A DNA stretch of 64,000 nt, from positions 3,100,001-3,164,000 of the forward strand of contig NZ_CP011502.1 in NCBI RefSeq assembly GCF_001509405.1, given 5' to 3'. The notes under the pieces are model-generated. The model made no database searches and was not told the DNA's origin. It worked only from the letters and a program-made list of their open reading frames with translations. Source of the stretch: Aeromicrobium erythreum (GTDB lineage: Bacteria; Actinomycetota; Actinomycetes; Propionibacteriales; Nocardioidaceae). This document shows positions 57,913 to 64,000 of this stretch, one piece after another. Numbering within the stretch: the stretch's first letter is position 1; each line of letters opens with the position of its first letter. A program made the translations under genes and the position numbers.

Positions 57913-59682
57913 TCAGCGACGTCGACGGAACAGGCTCTTCGCCAGCTCTCGCGCGAGCGTGCGCGACGCCTCGCCGACCGCGCGGTCGAGCGTCGAGCGA
58001 CCCGTGGACGTCGTGCGGGAGCGCGTCCGACGCCGGGGCCCGCGCTCGAGGCGGTCGGCCTCACGGGCCACGCGTCCGGCCTCGGCGGCGGCGTCGCGCG
58101 CGGCCCGGTCGGCCTCGGTGCGCGCCTCGGCAGCTCCGCGGGCGGCCTCGACCGCCTCCGTCGCCGACGGCGGGTCGACGCGCGTGCCGTAGCGGGGCAG
58201 CAGCGGCGACGCTGCGACGAGTCCCGCGACGACGTCGGCCGGTGCGGGAGCCATCGACCCCTGCGGCGCCCGCAGCCGGGTCCACGCGACGGGGGTGGGG
58301 GCACCCCGCTCGTCCATCACCGTGACGACGGCCTCGCCGATCGCCAGCCGGGTGAGCAGCTCGCCCAGGTCGTACCCCGACGTCGGGTACGTCGAGACGG
58401 TCGCGCGGAGGGCCTTGGCGTCGTCGGGCGTGTGGGCGCGCAGCTGGTGCTGGACCCGCGACCCGAGCTGGGCGAGCACGTCCGACGGCACGTCCTTCGG
58501 CGTCTGCGTGACGAACACGATGCCGACGCCCTTGGAGCGGATGAGCCGCACGGTCTGGGTCACCTGCGCCAGGAAGTCCTTCGACGCGTCGGCGAACAGC
58601 AGGTGCGCCTCGTCGAAGAAGAACACGAGGCGCGGCTTCTCGACGTCGCCCACCTCGGGCAGCGTCGCGAACAGCGTGCGCAGCAGGTGCAGGAGGAAGG
58701 TCGAGAAGAGCGTCGGCCGGTCCACCACCGACGGCACCTCCAGCAACGACACGACGCCGCGGCCGTCGGGGGCCAGGCGGAGCAGGTCGGCGACGTCGAG
58801 CTCGGGCTCGCCGAAGAAGACGTCGGCGCCCTGGTCGGCGAACGCGACGAGCTCGCGCAGGATCACGCCGACGGTGGCCGACGAGAGCCCGCCGAGCTCC
58901 TTCAGCTCGGCCTTGCCGTCGCCGACGAGCCAGGTGAGCACCGAGCGCAGGTCGCCGAGGTCGACGAGCCGGTGTCCCTGCTCGCGCGCGTGGTGGAAGA
59001 CGAGTCCGAGCGACGACTCCTGGGTCTCGTTCAGGCCCAGCACCTTCGCGAGCAGGAGCGGACCGAACGACTCCAGGCTCGCGCGGACCGGCACGCCCGT
59101 GCCGAGGCCGCCGAGGGTCAGGAGCTCCGTGGGCGAGCCGAGCGGCTGCCACGTCTGCCCGACGTCGGCGCACCGCTGCGTGAGGCGCTCGCTCGGGGTG
59201 CCGGGGACGGCGATGCCGGAGAGGTCGCCCTTCACGTCGGCCGCGAACACGGGCACGCCGTGCGCCGAGACCTGCTCCGCGAGCAGCTGCAGCGTCCGCG
59301 TCTTGCCGGTGCCGGTCGCGCCGGCCACCAGCCCGTGCCGGTTGAGCATGCCGAGCGGGATGCGCACGGGCGCCGACGGCACGGCGACGTCGTCGACGAC
59401 GAGGGCGCCGATCTCCACCACCGGACCGTCGAAGGCGTAGCCCGCACGGACCTCCTCGACCACCGGATCCTGGGGCCCAGAGTGGTCCGGCACAGGATCG
59501 GACGGCACCGCCACGCCCGCCTGCTGCTCGGCAGCGGCGGCGCGTGCCAGCTCGTCGGCGCGACGTCGGGCCTCGACGGCTGCCGCCTCCGCCGCAGCGG
59601 CAGCCTGCGCGGCCTCCGCGGCGAGGTCGGACGCGCTCGCGTCGCCGTCGGTGGGTCGACCGTCCCCGTCAGCCGTGCTCAT
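57913..59682 (-). CDS. HerA-like ATPase (DUF853 family)
   Basis: A 589-residue ATPase. The N-terminal 60 residues are Ala/Glu-rich coiled-coil (AAQAAAAAEAAAVEARRRAD). P-loop GATGTGKTRTLQLLAEQVSA, KGDLSGIAVPG, Walker B RLVFFFDEAHLLFADA and sensor FVTQTPKDVPSDV are intact. The C terminus is again Ala/Arg-rich coiled-coil ending KSLFRRRR. The DUF853/HerA-like helicase group is linked to DNA translocation, but its role in actinobacteria is unclear. Divergent from the small VapB-like gene at 59732. Confidence 0.9.
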   Translation of the reverse strand: MSTADGDGRPTDGDASASDLAAEAAQAAAAAEAAAVEARRRADELARAAAAEQQAGVAVPSDPVPDHSGPQDPVVEEVRAGYAFDGPVVEIGALVVDDVAVPSAPVRIPLGMLNRHGLVAGATGTGKTRTLQLLAEQVSAHGVPVFAADVKGDLSGIAVPGTPSERLTQRCADVGQTWQPLGSPTELLTLGGLGTGVPVRASLESFGPLLLAKVLGLNETQESSLGLVFHHAREQGHRLVDLGDLRSVLTWLVGDGKAELKELGGLSSATVGVILRELVAFADQGADVFFGEPELDVADLLRLAPDGRGVVSLLEVPSVVDRPTLFSTFLLHLLRTLFATLPEVGDVEKPRLVFFFDEAHLLFADASKDFLAQVTQTVRLIRSKGVGIVFVTQTPKDVPSDVLAQLGSRVQHQLRAHTPDDAKALRATVSTYPTSGYDLGELLTRLAIGEAVVTVMDERGAPTPVAWTRLRAPQGSMAPAPADVVAGLVAASPLLPRYGTRVDPPSATEAVEAARGAAEARTEADRAARDAAAEAGRVAREADRLERGPRRRTRSRTTSTGRSTLDRAVGEASRTLARELAKSLFRRRR

Positions 59683-59731
59683 GGCGGTCAGGCTACCGCT
59701 GCGCGGCGGTCGTGCTGTCTACACTGACGTC

Positions 59732-60034
59732 GTGATCTTTCGGAGGGTGAGCGACGGTCGGCCGTACCCCGACCACGGACTGTCGCAGCGCGAGTGGGCC
59801 GACCTGTCGCCCACGCAGGTGCACCTCTCCGACCTCACGACCACCAAGACGCAGCTCGACCTGGCCAACCTGCTCGACGAGGACTCGACGTACTTCGGCG
59901 ACCTGTTCGCGCACGTCGTCGCCTGGAACGGCGAGCTGTTCCTCGAGGACGGGCTGCACCGCGCCGTCCGCGCTGCCCTGCAGCAGCGGTCCATGCTGCA
60001 CGCCCGCGTCCTGACGATCGGAGCCCGTCGATGA
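59732..60034 (+). CDS. small protein annotated VapB-like in relatives
   Basis: A 100-residue protein from GTG 59732 (VIFRRVSDGRPYPDHGLSQR). It is conserved in actinobacteria in front of LytR_C proteins, and is often labelled VapB-family antitoxin, but no VapC toxin follows. TTTKTQLDLANLLDEDSTYF and LFLEDGLHRAVRAALQQRSM are the conserved blocks. Its stop overlaps the ATG of the Cei-like gene by four bases. An antitoxin role is doubtful. Confidence 0.75.
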   Translation: MIFRRVSDGRPYPDHGLSQREWADLSPTQVHLSDLTTTKTQLDLANLLDEDSTYFGDLFAHVVAWNGELFLEDGLHRAVRAALQQRSMLHARVLTIGARR

Positions 60035-60555
60035 ACCCCCGCAGCGGAGCCGTCGGCCCCCTCGTCCTGCTCGGCTGTGCACTGCTGCTCGTGCTGGGGC
60101 TGTTCGTCGGCTTCCGGCTCGTCACCGCCGAGGCCGACACCGGTGAGGCTGCACCCACCTGCGAACGCCGCGTCGTGGAGAAGGACGACCGTGTGACCAG
60201 CAGCCTCGTGAGCGTCGACGTCTACAACGCGAGCAGCCGGGCCGGTCTGGCGAACCGCGTCTCCATCAACCTGCAGCGTCGCGGGTTCCTCGCCGGCCAG
60301 ATCGGGAACTCCGACAGCAAGGTCAGGCCACGGGTGGCCGCCGTGCTCACGGACGACCCGAAGGACCCGCGCGTCCGGCTCGTCGGTGCGCAGTTCGGCT
60401 CCCGCGTGCAGTACGTCGAGCCCGACATCCCGGTCGACGAGGGGTCGGTGACGGTCGTCGTCGGCGACGGGTTCCGCCAGCTCGGGCGCGACGTGCGCGA
60501 CACCAGCAACGACCGTCGCTTCACGGTCTGCCTGCCCACGGTCCCTGCGGCCTGA
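60031..60555 (+). CDS. envelope integrity protein Cei-like (LytR C-terminal domain)
   Basis: A 174-residue membrane-anchored protein: TM helix at about 8-31 (VGPLVLLGCALLLVLGLFVG), then a LytR_C domain (LVSVDVYNASSRAGLANRVS; VVVGDGFRQLG). Two extracytoplasmic Cys (PTCERR, FTVCLP) could pair. Mycobacterial Cei keeps the cell envelope intact. The four-base overlap with the small upstream gene suggests cooperation. Confidence 0.85.
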   Translation: MNPRSGAVGPLVLLGCALLLVLGLFVGFRLVTAEADTGEAAPTCERRVVEKDDRVTSSLVSVDVYNASSRAGLANRVSINLQRRGFLAGQIGNSDSKVRPRVAAVLTDDPKDPRVRLVGAQFGSRVQYVEPDIPVDEGSVTVVVGDGFRQLGRDVRDTSNDRRFTVCLPTVPAA

Positions 60556-60579
60556 CCGCACCGGAACAGGCGCGGCGGG

Positions 60580-62073
60580 TCAGGCAGGGTCGGCCGCGTC
60601 CCAGCCGGCGAGCCGTCCGTGGCGGCCGACGTCGAGCAGACGCTGCTCGGTGAGCTCGCGGACGTCGCGCGTGGCCACGACGAGCACGTCGTCGCCCCGC
60701 ACGAGCCGCGTGGTGCGGTGCGGCACGAACGGCGTGCCGTCGCGCACGACGAGCGACACCGACGCCCCTGTGGGCAGGCGCAGCTCGCCCACCTCGACGC
60801 CCGCCAGGCGCGATCCGCGCGGCACGTGGACCTGGAGCAGGTCGGCCGAGACCCGTTCGAGCGGCGCGGCCTCGACCTCGAGGTCGCGCACGTCGTCGCG
60901 CAGCACCCCGCACCAGCGCGCCAGGCGCGCGAGTGGCGCGGCCTGCACGAGCGTGTAGACGACGACCGCCACGAAGACGATGTCGAAGAGGTCGCGCGAG
61001 CCGGGCACGTCGGCGGCCAGCGGGATCGTGGCGAGGATGATCGGCACGGCACCCCGTAGGCCCGCCCAGCCGACGAACAGCTGCTCGCGCCAGCCGACCC
61101 GGAACCAGGTGGCGCAGACCAGGACCGACAGCGGCCGGGCGACGAAGGTCAGCACAGCGCCCGCGACCAGTCCCGTCCACAGGTGCCAGAGCGTGAACTC
61201 CGAGGGGCTCGCGAGCAGGCCCAGCATGACGAACAGGCCGATCTGCGCGAGCCAGCCGATGCCCTCCACGAACGAGCGGGTGGCGACGCGGTGCGGGAGC
61301 TCGGTGTTGCCGAGCACGAGCGCGCACAGGTACACGGCCGCGAAGCCGCTGGCGTGGCCGAGCACGGCGAGGCCGTACGCGAGCACCGTGAACGCCAGCA
61401 CGATCAGTGGGTAGAGGCCCGACGCCGGCAGCGCGAGCTGGCGCAGCAGCCTCGCGGCACCGAACCCGACCGCCAGGCCGACGACCGCGCCGACGACGAT
61501 CTCGAAGACGATCAGCCCGATGAAGGAGAGGGCACCGCCGTCGGCGATCTCACCGGCGCTCAACGCGGTGACGAGCACGACGATCGGCGCGTCGTTGAGC
61601 CCCGACTCCGCCTCCAGCACGCCCTTCACCCGGGGTGCGATGGGCACGGCGCGCAGCACGGAGAACACCGCCGCCGCGTCGGTGGGCGTGAGCACGGCGG
61701 CGAGCAGGACCGCGATCTCCCACCGCAGGTCGAGCGCGTAGTGGGCCGCGCCGGCGACGACGAGCACGCTGACCACCGACCCGAGGGTCGCGAGCAGCAG
61801 GCCGAGGCCGATCGCCGGGCGCACGTGCTCCCACCGGGTCGTCAGACCGCCCTCGGCCAGGATCAGCACGAGTGCGCCGAAGCCGACCGCGAGCGCGAGG
61901 TCGGCGTCGTCGAACTGCACACCCAGGCCCTCCTCGCCGAGCACGAGTCCGAGACCGAGGTAGACGAGCAGCGACGGCAGGCCCACGCTGACGGAGAGCC
62001 GGACCGCGAGGATCGCCGCGATGAGGACGCCCGAGCCGACCAGGAGGAACACGTCGAGGTCGTGGACGTCCAT
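60580..62073 (-). CDS. cation/proton antiporter (NhaP2/CPA1-type) with TrkA-C domain
   Basis: A 497-residue transporter from ATG 62073. Twelve or so helices; the ion-binding AVLTPTDAAAVFSVLR and ESGLNDAPIVVLVTALSAG (Asp pair) are present. The C-terminal 100 residues form a cytoplasmic TrkA-C/RCK_C domain (VHVPRGSRLAGVEVGELRLP). It exchanges K+ or Na+ for H+, with ligand gating. Stands alone on the minus strand between plus-strand genes. Confidence 0.92.
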   Translation of the reverse strand: MDVHDLDVFLLVGSGVLIAAILAVRLSVSVGLPSLLVYLGLGLVLGEEGLGVQFDDADLALAVGFGALVLILAEGGLTTRWEHVRPAIGLGLLLATLGSVVSVLVVAGAAHYALDLRWEIAVLLAAVLTPTDAAAVFSVLRAVPIAPRVKGVLEAESGLNDAPIVVLVTALSAGEIADGGALSFIGLIVFEIVVGAVVGLAVGFGAARLLRQLALPASGLYPLIVLAFTVLAYGLAVLGHASGFAAVYLCALVLGNTELPHRVATRSFVEGIGWLAQIGLFVMLGLLASPSEFTLWHLWTGLVAGAVLTFVARPLSVLVCATWFRVGWREQLFVGWAGLRGAVPIILATIPLAADVPGSRDLFDIVFVAVVVYTLVQAAPLARLARWCGVLRDDVRDLEVEAAPLERVSADLLQVHVPRGSRLAGVEVGELRLPTGASVSLVVRDGTPFVPHRTTRLVRGDDVLVVATRDVRELTEQRLLDVGRHGRLAGWDAADPA

Positions 62074-62167
62074 GCACCGACCTCCCACCCTCGCCGAGAC
62101 CCGATCCTATCGAGCGTCGACCGTGCATCGACCTGCAGGGACGCACGCCGTGCGGTGGGATGGACGG

Positions 62168-62992
62168 GTGCACCGTCGTCGATTTCTCTCGCTCGGGGCC
62201 GCGGCGGTCGGCACGGCTGCGCTCGCCGCCTGCTCCGGCCCCAGTGCACCCACGTCGGGCGGTGGCAGCATGGGCGACATGGAACGCATCGCCTACGGCT
62301 CCGACCCGTCGCAGTTCGCCGAGCTGACCCGTCCGTCGGGAGCCTCACGCGGGGTGGTCGTCGTCATCCACGGCGGGTTCTGGCGCGCGCAGTACGACCT
62401 CTCGCTCGGCCGTCCGCTCGCCGCGTCGCTCGCGGAGGAGGGCTGGACCGCCTGGAACCTCGAGTACCGCAGGGTCGGGAACGGTGGCGGGTGGCCGCAG
62501 ACGCCCGACGACGTCAGCGCGGGCATCGACAAGCTCGCGGAGGTCGACGGCCTCAACCTCTCGCGCGTGGTGACGCTCGGCCACTCGGCCGGCGGCCACC
62601 TCGCGGTGTGGGCGGCGGGACGTCAACGCCTGCAGCCGTGGACGGATGCGAAGGTCCCCGTGACGGCCGCGGTCTCCCAGGCGGGCGTGCTCGACCTCGC
62701 GGGGGCTGCCTCGTTGGGCGCCGGGGCCGTGGAGGCGTTCCTCGGCCGGCCCGTCGACCAGGTGCCCGACGCCGACCCGACCGGCCAGGTCCCGCTCGAC
62801 GTGCCGGTGCGCTGCGTCCACGGACGCGACGACTCGACCGTGCCGATCAGCCAGTCGGAGGCCTACGTCGCCGCAGCCACCGACGCCGGTGCCGACGCGA
62901 CGCTCACGCCCGTCGACGGCGACCACTTCGTCGTCATCGACCCACGGAGCGAGGCGTGGGCGACGACGGTGCGGCTGCTCGCGGACCTGTAG
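62168..62992 (+). CDS. Tat-exported lipoprotein alpha/beta hydrolase
   Basis: A 274-residue protein from GTG 62168. The Tat motif RRRFLS is directly followed by a hydrophobic stretch and lipobox LAAC (Cys21 or so), so it is likely a membrane-anchored lipoprotein outside the cell. Hydrolase motifs: IHGGFW (oxyanion), GHSAGG with the nucleophile Ser, VRCVHGRDDSTVP with the acid Asp and DGDHF with the His. Substrate likely an ester or peptide; the family includes kynurenine formamidase-like enzymes. The 3' end overlaps the opposing gene by 59 bases. Confidence 0.88.
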   Translation: MHRRRFLSLGAAAVGTAALAACSGPSAPTSGGGSMGDMERIAYGSDPSQFAELTRPSGASRGVVVVIHGGFWRAQYDLSLGRPLAASLAEEGWTAWNLEYRRVGNGGGWPQTPDDVSAGIDKLAEVDGLNLSRVVTLGHSAGGHLAVWAAGRQRLQPWTDAKVPVTAAVSQAGVLDLAGAASLGAGAVEAFLGRPVDQVPDADPTGQVPLDVPVRCVHGRDDSTVPISQSEAYVAAATDAGADATLTPVDGDHFVVIDPRSEAWATTVRLLADL

Positions 62993-63530
62993 CGACGACG
63001 AGCCAGGTCCAGCCCGCGGCGAGCAGGACCATCGAAAGCACGCCCCACGGCCGGTAGACGTGCTCCTGCCAGAACATCACGGAGCCGACCAGCGTGAGCA
63101 CGGCGCCGGGCAGCGCCCGCACCACGCCGGCGCGGCTCGCGACGCCGACGGCGAGCGCGGTCGCGGCGATGTAGGCGTAGGACCCGATGGCGCCGAGGTC
63201 GCCCGCGATGGGGAAGACGATCCCGAGGCCGCCCGCCTCGGCGTCCTTGATGGCTCCCCCGGCGATCCCGGCCAGGATGTCGAGGCTGGTGTAGAAGCAG
63301 GCGTACACGTACGCCAGGACACCGACCACGACGCCGACGGCGCGGTCGTGCTGGCGGGCGACGAGCCACGGGCCCAGCGCGAGGAGCGGGAAGACGGGCA
63401 GCAGGACGGTGTGCATCATCTGCCAGTGCGCCGCGTCCTCGACGGTCAGCACCGCCGGGTGCGTCAGCCCGAGCGCGGCGGTGAACAGCGGCGGGAGCGC
63501 CACGGCGCAGATCGTGAGGTAGCGGGTCAT
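62934..63530 (-). CDS. membrane protein, hypothetical, six-helix type
   Basis: A 198-residue membrane protein from ATG 63530 (MTRYLTICAVALPPLFTAAL). There are about six hydrophobic segments, with DAAHWQMMHTVLLPVFPLLA between the first and second. The family is frequent in actinobacteria with unknown function. The C-terminal TGPRAAAPSSPTPRSVGR overlaps the hydrolase 3' end by 59 bases; the true stop may be right as no earlier stop is present. Confidence 0.7.
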   Translation of the reverse strand: MTRYLTICAVALPPLFTAALGLTHPAVLTVEDAAHWQMMHTVLLPVFPLLALGPWLVARQHDRAVGVVVGVLAYVYACFYTSLDILAGIAGGAIKDAEAGGLGIVFPIAGDLGAIGSYAYIAATALAVGVASRAGVVRALPGAVLTLVGSVMFWQEHVYRPWGVLSMVLLAAGWTWLVVATGPRAAAPSSPTPRSVGR

Positions 63531-63616
63531 GGCCTCACCGTAGGCACGATCCCCCCTGCCCGCCGACCACCGCCAGTCGAGCAGCGGCACGCGCGACGAA
63601 GGAGCGCCGTGGCTGC

Positions 63617-64000
63617 GTATCGAGACCACCCGGCAACGGCTCAGCGCGAACCGACCCCCAGCGACAGCACAGAGTGGTCTCGATACGCCCGAAGCACGCT
63701 CGTCCCTCGCGGCTCCGCGCTACTCGACCAGCGGCAGGTTCCGCTGGTCGAGTAGCAGGGACGAGCTTGCGAGGTCCCTGCATATCGAGACCACCCGGCA
63801 ACGGCTCAGCGTGGACCAAGCCCCAGCGTCGGCGTGGAGTGGTCTCGATACGTCTCCGTCAGCTCCTTCGTCGCAACGTCGACTACTCGACCAGCGAAAT
63901 CCACCGCTGGTCGAGTAGCGGCGACGGCGAGCGCCAGCGAGCACGTCGCTGCGTATCGAGACCACCCGGCAACGGCTCAGCGTGGACCAAGCCCCAGCGT
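63617..64000. repeat. palindromic repeat array at the right end
   Basis: The 470 bases after 63530 hold no convincing gene. Three units begin TATCGAGACCACCCGGCAAC at 63618, 63783 and 63954. Between them are two long imperfect palindromes: 63674-63794, with ends GTGGTCTCGATA/TATCGAGACCAC and centre CTACTCGACCAGCGG-CAGGTT-CCGCTGGTCGAGTAG (63720-63755), and 63839-63965 with the same ends and a similar centre. Variable stretches lie between. The array continues past the window. Confidence 0.88.

Noticed and set aside
59732-60034. Toxin-antitoxin module
   Set aside because: No PIN-domain toxin is adjacent; the downstream gene is a LytR_C envelope protein.

Overview
The window is high-GC DNA with GTG starts, 4-bp start/stop overlaps, a DtxR-type iron box, an ESX/type VII secretion locus and a desferrioxamine-type siderophore operon. 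Together these indicate a free-living actinobacterium. The dispersed GGTCTCGATACG...CTCGACCAGCGG repeats and the gene mix make Nocardioidaceae (Aeromicrobium or Nocardioides-like) the best guess, but this is inference. I found no rRNA, tRNA, transposase, CRISPR array or prophage.

Layout. 1-2360 (minus): beta-oxidation operon (acyl-CoA dehydrogenase, SDR dehydrogenase, enoyl-CoA hydratase cut by the window edge). 2487-5919 (plus): GGDEF cyclase, lysoplasmalogenase-like membrane protein, acylglycerophosphate acyltransferase, alpha/beta hydrolase. 5916-12588 (minus): DEDDh exonuclease with a Cys4 knuckle, sucrase/ferredoxin-like protein, JmjC/cupin oxygenase, a small protein of three 23-residue repeats, a membrane protein, a secreted M15-like peptidase with peptidoglycan-binding domains, and a PBP4-type carboxypeptidase. 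12687-15629: pyrophosphatase, then a divergent TetR/Baeyer-Villiger monooxygenase pair sharing a clear operator.

15559-19890 (minus) is the most exciting region: a complete circular-bacteriocin cluster. The 96-residue precursor ends in a 58-residue, +5 charged, acid-free core (LGIST near its start, KYAAAW at its end) that resembles amylocyclicin from Bacillus. It is followed, with overlapping genes, by a 554-residue multi-spanning protein, an ABC ATPase, a SpoIIM/DUF95 protein, a 76-residue immunity-like membrane protein and two further membrane proteins. These are the expected classes for leader removal, head-to-tail cyclisation, export and self-protection, here in an actinobacterium.

20093-23141: P450, quinone oxidoreductase with a perfect TetR-type operator, hypothetical protein. 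23244-30965 (minus): siderophore operon desA-desB-desC-desD order, followed by a penicillin-acylase-family protein and a second acyltransferase, under an iron box. 32008-47131: ESX locus with eccC, two eccD, eccB, two mycosins, two near-identical esx pairs, an LPATG surface protein and two candidate substrates/helpers; no eccE, PE/PPE or EspG was seen. 47118-50604 (minus): MFS transporter, M20 peptidase, CobU. 50690-53774: a divergent secreted protein and cstA-ybdD share a control region with two CRP/GlxR-like sites. 53929-63530: SRPBCC protein, APC permease, universal stress protein, monooxygenase-domain protein, PAP2 phosphatase, HerA-like ATPase, VapB-like and Cei-like proteins, cation/proton antiporter, Tat lipoprotein hydrolase, membrane protein. 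63531-64000: palindromic repeat array.

Several structures fall outside genes: a GTGGGGCCCCAC-core palindrome pair at two loci, a 24-bp-arm inverted repeat at 49996-50054, a 27-bp element inserted in frame in two siderophore genes, and the right-end repeat array with a half copy near 13.4 kb.
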